DNA from: Ruegeria_C sp041537905
GTDB lineage: Bacteria > Pseudomonadota > Alphaproteobacteria > Rhodobacterales > Rhodobacteraceae
Length of the DNA stretch: 64,000 nucleotides
Assembly (NCBI RefSeq): GCF_041537905.1
Contig: NZ_JBGRUO010000026.1
Location: 1 to 64,000, forward strand
Direction of reading: 5' to 3'
Of this stretch, positions 8,350 to 16,400 are shown piece by piece. Numbering within the stretch: position 1 is the stretch's first letter; the number at the start of each line of letters is the position of its first letter. Under the pieces are notes generated by a model. The model saw only the letters and a program-made list of their open reading frames with translations, did not search any database and had not been told where the DNA came from. A program made the position numbers and the translations under genes.

Positions 8350-9234
8350 TCAGGCCCGCGCCAAGCGCCCTTCGCGCAAGGCCAGCAACAGCGCGCCTGC
8401 GATGATGACCGCCGCGCCGGTCAGGCTGATGGTATCGGGGATCACTCCGAACACCGCGAAATCCATCAACGCGACAAAGACCAGCGTGGCGTAGCTGAAC
8501 GGTGCCACGAAAGAGGCATCCGCCCGCGCCATCCCGTTCACGAAGCAGAACTGCGCGCAGGCCATCAACCCACCCAGGCTGGCAAGGGCGACCCATTGTG
8601 CGCCGTTTGGCATCTGCCAGACCGGCAGCACGGCAAGTGTCGCGATGGTCAGGCCGATGCTGTTATTGACCAGCAGCACCTGAATGGGGCGTTCGCGCCC
8701 GGAAAGCTGCTTGATCAGGATCAGTTCCAGCCCGATCATCGCCGCTGCCGCGAGCGCAAGCAAGGCGGCGGGGTCGAAACTGGCAGGTGTCGGACGCAGA
8801 AGGATCAGCGCGCCCATGAGCGCGATGCCCGCAGCCAGCCAGCGGATCGGGCCCACCTTCTCGTGCAGCAGGGGAATGGCCAGCAGCATGGCGAAGACCG
8901 GGTTCAGGAACGAGATCGCTGTAGCGTCGGTGACCGGAATATAGGCCACCGCCGCAAAGGTCAGCGTGATGCCGACCCAGCCGCAGCTTGTCCGGCCCAG
9001 ATGCAGCCGCCAATGCACCTTTCCCAGCTTTGGGCGGGCGGCCAGCACGACGGTGACAATCAGCAGGAAGGCAAACAGAAACCGCCCATGGCTGATCTGC
9101 ATCGGATGCAGCGCCGGGCCAAGCGCTTCCGTCCCCAGCGCCTTGGCCAGCAGCGTGGTCCCGGCCAGAAAGACCGAGGCCAGGACGATCAGCAATGCTG
9201 CAAGGGCAGGACTATGAGAGGGCGCGCGCTCCAT
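8350..9234 (-). CDS. DMT-superfamily (EamA) transporter
   Basis: A 294-residue membrane protein with about ten hydrophobic helices in two EamA repeats. The first repeat carries LNPVFAMLLAIPLLHEKVGPIRWLAAGIALMGALILL, the hallmark end of an EamA unit; the second ends VFGVIPDTISLTGAAVIIAGALLLAL. Likely a drug or metabolite exporter of unknown substrate. ATG 9234 (MERAPSH) is preferred over 9252. It lies 48 bp behind the MerR-family gene in the same direction, so MerR probably co-controls it. Confidence 0.85.
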   Translation of the reverse strand: MERAPSHSPALAALLIVLASVFLAGTTLLAKALGTEALGPALHPMQISHGRFLFAFLLIVTVVLAARPKLGKVHWRLHLGRTSCGWVGITLTFAAVAYIPVTDATAISFLNPVFAMLLAIPLLHEKVGPIRWLAAGIALMGALILLRPTPASFDPAALLALAAAAMIGLELILIKQLSGRERPIQVLLVNNSIGLTIATLAVLPVWQMPNGAQWVALASLGGLMACAQFCFVNGMARADASFVAPFSYATLVFVALMDFAVFGVIPDTISLTGAAVIIAGALLLALREGRLARA

Positions 9235-9282
9235 GCGCAAGCGGTGCGGCAAGCCGTGCCCCGGCGCAAGCGGAAAGTGATC

Positions 9283-9648
9283 TCAGGGCTCGGTCGGCGG
9301 TGTCGCCAGCACCAGCTTGGCGCGACGCAGGCTGTCCAGAAAACGCTCGGATCGTTTGACCCGGTCCGCGACTTCGTCGATCCGCGCCTGCAGGAACGCC
9401 TCGCCATCGAAATCCTCGCAATCAGCGGCCTCAAGCTGGGACAGGAACAGGATCAGGTCGGCAATACTCATGCCAGCGGCCTGCGCATCTGCGATCTGCT
9501 CAAGCTGGATCAGCGTATCTTCGGGATAGTCGCGATAGTTGTTTGTGGCCGCCGCACCCGCGTGCGATTGGATCAACCCCTGCTTTTCATAGAAGCGCAA
9601 TGTATCGCGGCTGAGTCCGCTACGTTTGGACAACTCACCGATCCGCAT
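9283..9648 (-). CDS. MerR-family transcriptional regulator
   Basis: A 121-residue regulator. Residues 1-38 form the MerR winged-helix DNA-binding start (MRIGELSKRSGLSRDTLRFYEKQGLI), then a second helix pair (YRDYPEDTLIQLEQIADAQAAGMSIADL) and a C-terminal coiled coil (residues about 75-112). Only one Cys is present, in the linker, and there is no metal-binding Cys tail, so a copper or mercury sensor is unlikely; the effector is unknown. A perfect inverted repeat starts three bases upstream of its start codon and probably serves autoregulation. DMT-transporter gene downstream, zinc-ribbon gene divergent. Confidence 0.88.
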   Translation of the reverse strand: MRIGELSKRSGLSRDTLRFYEKQGLIQSHAGAAATNNYRDYPEDTLIQLEQIADAQAAGMSIADLILFLSQLEAADCEDFDGEAFLQARIDEVADRVKRSERFLDSLRRAKLVLATPPTEP

Positions 9649-9650
9649 GG

Positions 9651-9680
9651 CAAAACCATTGACTTAACTCCATGGTTTTG
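9651..9680. promoter_or_regulatory. Candidate MerR operator with rightward promoter
   Basis: CAAAACCAT (9651-9659) and ATGGTTTTG (9672-9680) are perfect 9-bp arms with a 12-bp spacer. A rightward -35 TTGACT (9659-9664) overlaps the dyad, and CTATGG (9684-9689) at a 19-bp spacing could be the -10. A long spacer is usual for promoters activated by MerR proteins. It lies between the MerR gene (start 9648) and the zinc-ribbon gene (start 9728). Confidence 0.6.
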
Positions 9681-9727
9681 ATCCTATGGGAACAGCCCGC
9701 CGAGGGCAAGCGAGGATGAGGGACGCC

Positions 9728-9985
9728 ATGTCAGGTCGATGCCAAAGCTGCGGAATGCCGTTGTCGAAAGACCCCGAAGGTGGCGGCAGCGAGGCAGATG
9801 GCAGCCTCAGCACCACCTATTGCTCGATCTGCTATGCCGAGGGTGCTTTTCGCCATCCCGATGCCTCGTTGAGTGAGTTTCAGGCCTACTGTGTCGATGC
9901 GCTCGCCGCCAAGGGCATGCCGCGCATCCTGGCTTGGGCCTTCACCCGTGGCATGGGCAAGCTGGATCGCTGGCGCGAGGCCTGA
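9728..9985 (+). CDS. Small zinc-ribbon protein
   Basis: An 85-residue protein with two CxxC knuckles: C5-C8 (RCQSCGMPL) and C32-C35 (YCSICYAEG). This is the putative zinc-ribbon family found in bacteria next to MerR-type regulators. The remainder is a short helical domain (FQAYCVDALAAKGMPRILAWAFTRGMGKLDRW). ATG 9728 is preferred over upstream ATGs at 9686 and 9716 because it places the zinc ribbon at the N-terminus, as in relatives, and follows GAGG. Function unknown; its promoter overlaps the MerR operator, suggesting shared control. Confidence 0.75.
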   Translation: MSGRCQSCGMPLSKDPEGGGSEADGSLSTTYCSICYAEGAFRHPDASLSEFQAYCVDALAAKGMPRILAWAFTRGMGKLDRWREA

Positions 9986-10233
9986 GCCATTTTGCAACCC
10001 CAACCTTCCGAAAGGGGTTTTCAAGAACGGTATCCTCCGTTATGAGCCGCTCTTATGTTCAAACGCACACATATCCGCCTGCAGCGACGCCGACGCCCGA
10101 GCGCGTGATCCGGCCCGTTTGAACCTGCGCCCTGTTTGGCGCACCCAACCCACCAAATCAGTTGACGAACCCGGCCCCGGTGTATCACTCATGTGTTTCA
10201 TTTGGGCCCAACCCAGCGAAAGAGGATGATCCG

Positions 10234-11421
10234 ATGATCCCGTCCGTTCTGCCGACCTATAACCGTGCGCCGCTCGAATTCGTGAAGGGCGAAGGCGCCT
10301 GGCTGATCGAGGCGGATGGCCGACGTTTCCTTGATCTGGGCGCCGGGATTGCCGTGAACGCGCTGGGCCATGCCCATCCGACGCTGGTGCAGGCGCTGAC
10401 CGATCAGGCGCAGAACCTGTGGCATGTCTCCAACCTCTACCAGATTCCGCAACAGCAGGCGCTGGCGGACAAGCTGGTGGAACATACCTTTGCTGACACG
10501 GTATTTTTCACCAATTCCGGCACCGAAGCCTGTGAGCTGGCCGTGAAGATGGCACGCAAGCATTTCCATGACAAAGGTCAGCCGGAAAAGGTCGAGATCA
10601 TCACCTTTGACGGGTCTTTCCATGGCCGCTCCTCGGCGGGTATTGCGGCTGCCGGATCGGAAAAGATGACCAAGGGCTTCGGCCCGCTGCTGCCCGGTTT
10701 TGTGCATCTGACCTTTGGCGATCTGGACGGTGTCACCAATGCCATCACCGATGCCACCGCTGCGATCCTGATCGAACCGATTCAGGGCGAGGGCGGCATT
10801 CGTCCGGTACCTGACGCGGAGCTGAAAGCCCTGCGCCAGATATGTGACGAGAACGACCTGTTGCTGATCCTGGATGAGGTGCAATGCGGCGTCGGTCGGA
10901 CCGGCAAGCTGTTCGCCCATGAATGGGCGGGCATCACGCCCGACATCATGATGGTCGCCAAGGGCATCGGTGGCGGCTTTCCGCTGGGCGCGGTGTTGGC
11001 CACCGAAGAGGCGGCCAGCGGCATGACCGCAGGCACTCATGGCTCGACCTATGGTGGCAATCCGCTGGGGTGCGCCGTGGGATGCGCCGTGATCGACCAT
11101 GTGGCCGACCCGGAGTTCCTCGCCGAGGTGAACCGCAAAGCGGGGCTGTTGCGCCAGAAACTGGAGGGGTTGATCGCCGACCACTCCGGCGTCTTTGAAG
11201 AGGTGCGCGGCGCTGGCCTCATGCTGGGCATCAAATGCAAGGCGACCAATATCGACGTGGTGAACGCGGGCTATGACAATCAGGTCATCACCGTTCCTGC
11301 AGCCGATAACGTGATCCGCCTGCTGCCGCCGCTGACCTTGACCGAGGACGACATCTCCGAGGCGCTCATCCGTCTCGATAAGGCCGCCCGTCAGGTCGAA
11401 ACCAACCTCGAAACCGCCTGA
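10234..11421 (+). CDS. argD: Acetylornithine aminotransferase (ArgD), class III PLP enzyme
   Basis: A 395-residue enzyme converting N-acetylglutamate semialdehyde to N-acetylornithine with glutamate as amino donor, in arginine biosynthesis; many ArgD enzymes also serve lysine synthesis. Visible class III aminotransferase marks: FFTNSGTEACELAVKMARK near 92, the cofactor Asp in LILDEVQCGVGRTG, and the PLP lysine K243 in MMVAKGIGGGFP, followed by HGSTYGGNPLG. ATG 10234 follows AAAGAGG. argF lies 77 bp downstream in the same direction, forming an argD-argF pair. Confidence 0.93.
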   Translation: MIPSVLPTYNRAPLEFVKGEGAWLIEADGRRFLDLGAGIAVNALGHAHPTLVQALTDQAQNLWHVSNLYQIPQQQALADKLVEHTFADTVFFTNSGTEACELAVKMARKHFHDKGQPEKVEIITFDGSFHGRSSAGIAAAGSEKMTKGFGPLLPGFVHLTFGDLDGVTNAITDATAAILIEPIQGEGGIRPVPDAELKALRQICDENDLLLILDEVQCGVGRTGKLFAHEWAGITPDIMMVAKGIGGGFPLGAVLATEEAASGMTAGTHGSTYGGNPLGCAVGCAVIDHVADPEFLAEVNRKAGLLRQKLEGLIADHSGVFEEVRGAGLMLGIKCKATNIDVVNAGYDNQVITVPAADNVIRLLPPLTLTEDDISEALIRLDKAARQVETNLETA

Positions 11422-11449
11422 TCCATCTTCTTGCTGAACACGTGCCGGG

Positions 11450-11480
11450 GTGCGGGGTTCGATCCCCACCTCCGCCGCCA
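11450..11480 (+). other. tRNA/tmRNA 3'-end-like block between argD and argF
   Basis: The spacer holds a T-loop-like core, GGGGTTCGATCCCC (11454-11467), directly followed by CCTCCGCCG and a terminal CCA (11478-11480). This looks like the T-arm, 3' acceptor strand and CCA of a tRNA or tmRNA. No matching 5' acceptor strand (GGCGGAG) is found upstream within argD's 3' end, so it is not a whole tRNA. It may be an attachment-site relic or a chance fold. Confidence 0.35.
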
Positions 11481-11498
11481 GCCAAAAGCGACAAAGAC

Positions 11499-12425
11499 AT
11501 GAAGCATTTTCTCGATATCCACAAAACCGACGCCTCTGACCTGCGGGCCATGATCGATCAGGCGGGCGACATGAAACAGGCCCGCCTGGGCCAGCCCAAA
11601 GCCGCACTTGATGCGGATCAGCCGCTCAAGGACCGCATGGTTGCGCTGATCTTCGAAAAACCCTCGACCCGGACGCGGGTGTCCTTTGATGTGGGCGTGC
11701 GCCAGATGGGCGGTCAGACCATGGTGCTGTCTGGCAAGGACATGCAGTTGGGCCATGGCGAAACCATCGCCGACACCGCGCGCGTGCTGAGCCGTTACGT
11801 GGACATGATCATGATCCGCACCTTTGACGAAACCATCCTGACCGAGATGGCGGAATATGCCGATGTGCCGGTGATCAACGGGCTGACTGACCGCACCCAT
11901 CCCTGCCAGATCATGGCCGACGTCCTGACCTTTGAGGAACATCGTGGGCCGATCAAGGGCAAGAAAGTGGTCTGGACCGGTGATGGTAACAATGTCTGCG
12001 CCTCGTTCCTGCATGCGGCGGGGCAATTCGGGTTCGATTTCACGTTCACCGGCCCGGCGCAGTTCGATCCGGAAGAGGAATTCATGGGGTTTGCCCGCCA
12101 GAAAGGCTCCACCGTGGTGACCGAGCGCGATGCGTTCAAGGCGGTGGAGGGGGCCGATCTGGTAGTGGCCGATACCTGGGTGTCGATGCATGACGCCCAG
12201 TCGGCCAAGGAACGCCGCCACAACATGCTGCGGCCCTATCAGGTCAATGCCGAGTTGATGGCCCACGCCAAGCCCGATGCTCTGTTCATGCATTGCCTGC
12301 CTGCCCATCGCGAGGAAGAGGCGACCTCTGAGGTTATGGATGGCCCGCATTCGGTGATCTTTGATGAGGCGGAAAACCGGCTGCATGCGCAAAAGGCGAT
12401 CATGCGCTGGTGTCTGGGCGTCTGA
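11499..12425 (+). CDS. argF: Ornithine carbamoyltransferase
   Basis: A 308-residue enzyme forming citrulline from ornithine and carbamoyl phosphate. The carbamoyl-phosphate loop FEKPSTRTRVSFDVG, the middle motif DRTHPCQIMAD, the substrate-domain hinge VWTGDGNNVCASFL and the ornithine-site motif FMHCLPAHREEE near the C-terminus are all intact. Length is normal. ATG 11499 (MKHFLDIHKTDA) gives the family start, although the ribosome site is weak; an earlier in-frame ATG at 11442 would begin inside the tRNA-like block. Second gene of the argD-argF pair. Confidence 0.94.
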   Translation: MKHFLDIHKTDASDLRAMIDQAGDMKQARLGQPKAALDADQPLKDRMVALIFEKPSTRTRVSFDVGVRQMGGQTMVLSGKDMQLGHGETIADTARVLSRYVDMIMIRTFDETILTEMAEYADVPVINGLTDRTHPCQIMADVLTFEEHRGPIKGKKVVWTGDGNNVCASFLHAAGQFGFDFTFTGPAQFDPEEEFMGFARQKGSTVVTERDAFKAVEGADLVVADTWVSMHDAQSAKERRHNMLRPYQVNAELMAHAKPDALFMHCLPAHREEEATSEVMDGPHSVIFDEAENRLHAQKAIMRWCLGV

Positions 12426-12515
12426 GCGGGCGGGAACAGGGTGAATGCGGCTGATTGTTGCACGGCCCGGTTTCGGGTTGCGCCGGTCAGGTCTGCCTTT
12501 CATACGTGAGGGCGA

Positions 12516-12866
12516 ATGGGAAATCCTGTGCGCATAAGTCTTGCCCTTGTGATCTCGGCGCTTCTGGCGCTGACCGCGCAGGGGCTTGCCATGTCGCGGG
12601 GAGTCTCGGCCTCGGTGGGGCAGATGGTGATCTGCACCGGAACCGGGCCGGTCATGGTCTATGTCGACGAAGACGGCCAGCCCACACGCCCTCCGCACTA
12701 CTGCCCCGATTACGCGCTGTCGCTGCTCGGTGCGCTTGATGTGGTCGAGATCGCGCCAGATGCAGGGCCATCTGTTACGACGGATCCGTTGAGGCTTTCT
12801 GAAACGCAGGTGGTGCATGTCGGGGTCCGAAGCACATTGGCGCGTGCGCCCCCGATGGCTGTCTGA
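12516..12866 (+). CDS. Small exported protein, DUF2946-like, upstream of a copper chaperone
   Basis: A 116-residue protein with an N-terminal hydrophobic segment (residues about 6-25) that is a signal peptide or anchor. The conserved part reads QMVICTGTGPVMVYVDEDGQP followed by HYCPDYALSLL. A Cys after the signal and a HxCP motif are typical of the DUF2946-like proteins that sit beside copper-handling genes. The PCu(A)C chaperone begins 44 bp downstream, suggesting a shared transcript and a role in periplasmic copper supply. The family assignment is tentative. Confidence 0.6.
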   Translation: MGNPVRISLALVISALLALTAQGLAMSRGVSASVGQMVICTGTGPVMVYVDEDGQPTRPPHYCPDYALSLLGALDVVEIAPDAGPSVTTDPLRLSETQVVHVGVRSTLARAPPMAV

Positions 12867-12910
12867 CACCACATCCCCAGATTTCAGAATTCCAACCAAG
12901 GAGAGACGAC

Positions 12911-13393
12911 ATGTCTTTCAAATCTTTACTCCTGTCCGTTCCGACATTTGTTGCCATGGCAGGCTCTGCCCTTGCAGGCGGTATCAGCGTCGAGGACGCT
13001 TATGCACGGTCATCGGGCAAGAACGCCAAGGCCGGGGCGGCCTTTATGGTGATCGTGAACGAGAGCGATCAGGATGATCGCCTGATTGGTGTTGCCGCCG
13101 ATATCTCGTCGCGGGCGGAACTGCATACTCATCGCGAAAACGGCGATGGTGTGATGCAGATGATCCATGTGGAAGAGGGCTTCGAAATCCCGGCAGGCGC
13201 GCACCACGCGCTGGCGCGGGGTGGCGATCATGTCATGTTCATGGGGCTGAACCAATCGCTTGAGCATGGCGATACGGTTCCTGTGACCTTGATCTTTGAG
13301 CATGCGGGAGAGATCCAGATCGACATCCCTGTCGATCTGGATCGCAAGCCTGAGCATGGCGGGGCGGCACACAAGTCCCATAGCGGCGGCTGA
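12911..13393 (+). CDS. Periplasmic copper chaperone PCu(A)C
   Basis: A 160-residue protein with a signal peptide ending in GSALA-G (about residue 23). The mature cupredoxin-like domain shows the His/Met copper site in its usual order: AELHTHRENGDGVMQMIHV, then GDHVMFMGL, with further His in PAGAHHALARGG. A His-rich tail (HGGAAHKSHSGG) could bind additional metal. This family delivers Cu(I) to cytochrome oxidase CuA or to Sco proteins in the periplasm. AAGGAGA precedes the start. It likely forms an operon with the DUF2946-like gene. Confidence 0.88.
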   Translation: MSFKSLLLSVPTFVAMAGSALAGGISVEDAYARSSGKNAKAGAAFMVIVNESDQDDRLIGVAADISSRAELHTHRENGDGVMQMIHVEEGFEIPAGAHHALARGGDHVMFMGLNQSLEHGDTVPVTLIFEHAGEIQIDIPVDLDRKPEHGGAAHKSHSGG

Positions 13394-13399
13394 ACCGGG

Positions 13400-13442
13400 G
13401 ACGCGCGGTCTCGGGCCGCGCTGCGGCCGTCGCCCGCGCGTC
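13400..13442. terminator. Nested GC hairpin between convergent genes
   Basis: GACGCGCGG (13400-13408) pairs with CCGCGCGTC (13434-13442), and inside it GGCCGC (13414-13419) pairs with GCGGCC (13423-13428). It lies between the ends of the PCu(A)C gene and cobB. There is no T-run, so it may be Rho-assisted or protect RNA ends. Confidence 0.55.
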
Positions 13443-13465
13443 GGTCCGGGCTATGCACGGACCGG

Positions 13466-14164
13466 TCAGCGTGCCCTGGACAGCAGGCTCTCGACCCAGG
13501 CGGGGACAGAGCTGGTGGCCGGGCCTGTCAGCACCTGATCGAACATTGAGGCACCCTCGGAGGGGTCGAGATTGAGCTCGACCGTTGTGGCGCCTGCGCG
13601 TCGCGCCTGCTGCACAAAGCCTGCCGCCGGATAGACCTGGCCCGAAGTGCCGATTGCGGCGAAGAGGTCGGTGCTGTCCAGGTGGTCGAATATCTCGTCC
13701 ATGAAATAAGGCATCTCGCCGAACCAGACCACATCGGGGCGCCCGGCGGCGGCCTGACAGGCCGGGCAGGGCTGGCCGGTCTGCATCTCGGGCGGAGACT
13801 GCCAGCGGTGATCGCAAACCGCGCAGAGCGCGCCGGCCAGCGTGCCATGCATGTGGATCACGCGGGCGGTATTTGCCGCCTCGTGCAGGCCGTCCACGTT
13901 CTGGGTGACGATCACGACCTCACCGGGCCAGTCTCGCTGTAGCCTCGCCAGCGCCTCATGCGCGGCGTTTGGTCTGGCTGCCGCCGCCTGCACCCGGCGC
14001 GCGTTGTAGAAGGCATGCACGAGGTCGGGATTGCGCGCGAACCCTTCGGGGGTCGCCACATCCTCGATCCGGTGCTGCGCCCAGAGCCCGCCTTCGTCGC
14101 GGAACGTGCCCAATCCGCTTTCTGCGGAAATGCCAGCCCCGGTGAGGATCACGATCTTTTTCAT
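13466..14164 (-). CDS. cobB: NAD-dependent protein deacylase (sirtuin, CobB/SIRT5-like)
   Basis: A 232-residue sirtuin. NAD-binding starts with GAGIS (9-13) and FRDEGGLW; TQNVDGLHEAA is the second NAD motif; the catalytic His is H106 in HMHG. A zinc site is formed by C114-C117 and C133-C136. Residues Y53 and R56 (FYNARR) match the Tyr-x-x-Arg signature of class III sirtuins, which favour succinyl and malonyl lysines. It therefore likely removes acidic acyl groups as well as acetyl, acting in the cytosol. Divergent from the phosphatase gene 45 bp away. Confidence 0.93.
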   Translation of the reverse strand: MKKIVILTGAGISAESGLGTFRDEGGLWAQHRIEDVATPEGFARNPDLVHAFYNARRVQAAAARPNAAHEALARLQRDWPGEVVIVTQNVDGLHEAANTARVIHMHGTLAGALCAVCDHRWQSPPEMQTGQPCPACQAAAGRPDVVWFGEMPYFMDEIFDHLDSTDLFAAIGTSGQVYPAAGFVQQARRAGATTVELNLDPSEGASMFDQVLTGPATSSVPAWVESLLSRAR

Positions 14165-14209
14165 ATCAGTCTTTCTGGTCTATTCCTGCGGGACAAAGGA
14201 GCCCTGCCC

Positions 14210-14656
14210 ATGACCCATCGTATCCTGTTTGTCTGTCTTGGAAACATCTGCCGTTCGCCCGCAGCTGAGGCAGTGTTTCGCGACATCATGCCGGAGGCCC
14301 AAACCGACAGCGCCGGCACCTCGGATTGGCATGTGGGAAAGCCCCCTTATGCGCCGATGCAGGCGGCGGCGCGCATGCGAGAGATCGATATGTCGGACCT
14401 GCGGGCGCGGCAGTTTTCGACCGCGGATTTTGACCGTTTCGACCTGATCATCGGCATGGATGCGAGCAATCATGCGGAGATCGAGGCCCTGAGACCGGCC
14501 GATAGCACGACGCCCGTGCGATTGTTGACCGACTTCGCCCCTGACAGCGGCATGGATCACGTGCCCGACCCCTATTACACCCGTGATTTCGATCAGGCGC
14601 TTGATCTGATCGAGATGGGCGCGCAAGGCCTGCACCGGCACTTGCGGGGCGATTAA
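14210..14656 (+). CDS. Low-molecular-weight protein-tyrosine phosphatase
   Basis: A 148-residue enzyme with the CX5R catalytic loop at the very N-terminus (C9-LGNIC-R15, then S16) and the general acid in DPYY (D120). All parts of the LMW-PTP fold are present and the length is standard. It hydrolyses phosphotyrosine or related small-molecule phosphates; bacterial relatives often act on polysaccharide tyrosine kinases, none of which is nearby. ATG 14210 follows a clear AAAGGAG. Its last 4 bp overlap the end of the convergent methyltransferase gene. Confidence 0.92.
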   Translation: MTHRILFVCLGNICRSPAAEAVFRDIMPEAQTDSAGTSDWHVGKPPYAPMQAAARMREIDMSDLRARQFSTADFDRFDLIIGMDASNHAEIEALRPADSTTPVRLLTDFAPDSGMDHVPDPYYTRDFDQALDLIEMGAQGLHRHLRGD

Positions 14657-15276
14657 TCGGCCCCTTTCTGCGCCAGTAGCAAGGTCATTCCATAGCAATC
14701 GGGATCTTCGGGGGTGAATGCCACCACCCGCAGCCCTTCTTTGGCAAGGATGCTGGCATATTCCGATTGCGACAGGCTGGAGTGATAAACCGGGTCGTTC
14801 CCGACCTGTCCAGCAACCTCGCCCGCTTCTGGACCGACGCTGAGCAATAGCGCGCCACGGGCACGCAGATGCCCCGCCATGCGAGGGAGGACATCGCGCT
14901 GTTCGGCTTGTGTCAGGTGAAAGAAACTGTTCCAGCCGATGATCCCGTCGAACCTCTCGGGCAAGGCCAGCACCCGCATATCACCGAGCCGCCAATCCCC
15001 TTCGGGACGCCTTTGCCGCGCGATGCGGATCATGGCCTGCGAGGCATCCATACCCACAACCCGGTGCCCCAACCCAAGGAAATAACCCGCAATGGGATCG
15101 CCGGAACCGCAGCCAAGGTCCAGGATGCTGGCGTGATCCGGAAGCAATGCGACAAACCGGTCGAGCCAGGGTTTTTCGATAAGCGCCTGTGGGCGGGTCC
15201 GGGCGAACCAGTCGGCATTGCGTTCATAAACGTGCTGCGTCTGGCGCGCGAGCTTGGCAAGAGGCGGGACCCTCAC
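14653..15276 (-). CDS. Class I SAM-dependent methyltransferase
   Basis: A 207-residue protein with the Rossmann methyltransferase core: motif I ILDLGCGSGDPIAGYFL, motif II VVGMDASQAM, DMRVLALPERFDGIIGWNSFFHL (motif IV region) and a final beta-strand LLLAQKGAD. The substrate is unknown. Start: GTG at 15276-15274 overlaps the TGA of the upstream LysR gene (GTGA), a standard coupling arrangement. Longer starts up to 15309 would lie inside the LysR coding region. It is probably co-transcribed with, and perhaps translationally coupled to, the LysR gene. Confidence 0.82.
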   Translation of the reverse strand: MRVPPLAKLARQTQHVYERNADWFARTRPQALIEKPWLDRFVALLPDHASILDLGCGSGDPIAGYFLGLGHRVVGMDASQAMIRIARQRRPEGDWRLGDMRVLALPERFDGIIGWNSFFHLTQAEQRDVLPRMAGHLRARGALLLSVGPEAGEVAGQVGNDPVYHSSLSQSEYASILAKEGLRVVAFTPEDPDCYGMTLLLAQKGAD

Positions 15277-16238
15277 GCCTTGATGACCTGGAACTGATCG
15301 CCCAGCCACGGCATCTGCGCGACCGCCGGGTCGATCATATGGCTCTGCACCAGGCGCCGCATCATCTGCGCCACATCGCGCGGCACGGTATCAGCCCAAT
15401 CCGCCCCGGCAAAAAGCGAGATGGTGCGCGCAAAGGGGGCGTTGGGCAGGGGGAAGGCCTCGATCTGATCGTGAAAGCGGCCTGCACGCATGAAGCCCAG
15501 CGGCGTGGTCACCGCCCAGCCCAGACGCCGCCCGGCCATGGCCATCAGCGCCAGATGCGAGCCGATCTCGAAACGATGTTCGAAGTGCAGGTTCTGACGG
15601 GTCAGGTAGCCCTCGATCTGGTGGCAGATCAGCTGTTCGTCGGTATAGCGCAGCAAGGGCAGGTCGTGCAGTTGCTCGAACACCGCCGTCTCGCTTTCGA
15701 TCATGCCCCTGGGCGCCACCACCATGAACGGGTCGCAGACCAGCGGGTATTCCATGACGCCCTCAAGCGCCTCACCCGGGCTGGCCGCAACCGCGATATG
15801 CAGTTCTTGCGCACGCATCGCTGCGCTGATCTCGCGGCTAGGGGCAGTGATCAGCTTGAACCGACATTGCGTCAGGCTCTTGGCCAGCATGGTGGCAAGG
15901 CGCGGAGTCAGGTCATTGTCGAAATCGTCGATCAGCCCGATCGACAGCGTGGTCAGATGGCTGAGGTCCATAACCGTGAGTTCGCTTTGCGCCAGCCGCA
16001 ACTCTCCGAGCGCGGCCTCGGCGCGTGCCAGAAACGACCGTCCCGCCGGGGTCAGGCGCATGGGGCGTTTGCCGTGATCGAGCAGATCGACACCCAGCGC
16101 GGTTTCAAGGTTGCGCAGTTGTTGGCTGACTGCGGGTTGACTCAATCCGGTGGCTCCGGCGGCCTGGGCCACCGATCCGGTTCTGGCGAGCGCCTCGAAC
16201 ACTTCGAGGCCGCGCAGTGTCACACCTTTGGTCAGCAT
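15273..16238 (-). CDS. LysR-family transcriptional regulator
   Basis: A 321-residue LTTR. The N-terminal winged helix-turn-helix (LRGLEVFEALARTGSVAQAAGATGLSQPAVSQQLRNLE) is followed by the linker helix and a periplasmic-binding-protein-like effector domain (about residues 95-305, ending DQFQVIKA). The effector is unknown. The methyltransferase gene starts within its stop codon, so the two form one unit. It does not face a divergent gene in the usual LTTR manner: the region upstream (16239-16400) leads to the 3' end of a gene in the same direction. Confidence 0.88.
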   Translation of the reverse strand: MLTKGVTLRGLEVFEALARTGSVAQAAGATGLSQPAVSQQLRNLETALGVDLLDHGKRPMRLTPAGRSFLARAEAALGELRLAQSELTVMDLSHLTTLSIGLIDDFDNDLTPRLATMLAKSLTQCRFKLITAPSREISAAMRAQELHIAVAASPGEALEGVMEYPLVCDPFMVVAPRGMIESETAVFEQLHDLPLLRYTDEQLICHQIEGYLTRQNLHFEHRFEIGSHLALMAMAGRRLGWAVTTPLGFMRAGRFHDQIEAFPLPNAPFARTISLFAGADWADTVPRDVAQMMRRLVQSHMIDPAVAQMPWLGDQFQVIKA

Positions 16239-16400
16239 ATCGGCCCCACCACAGTTTCCGATTTTCTTAACCTCTGCGGCGGAAGGGTCAAGAAAATAGT
16301 CAGCGGCCCGGCGAGTGCGCGCCGAGTGTATAAGTTTTGTGAAATCAGAACTTCAGCCTCAGGCTAGGATGGCCTACATGTTGGCCAGCTTGAAAGCTGC

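Noticed and set aside
10198..11607. Long reverse-strand frame through argD
   Set aside because: Codon shadow of a high-GC gene; argD is certain on the other strand.
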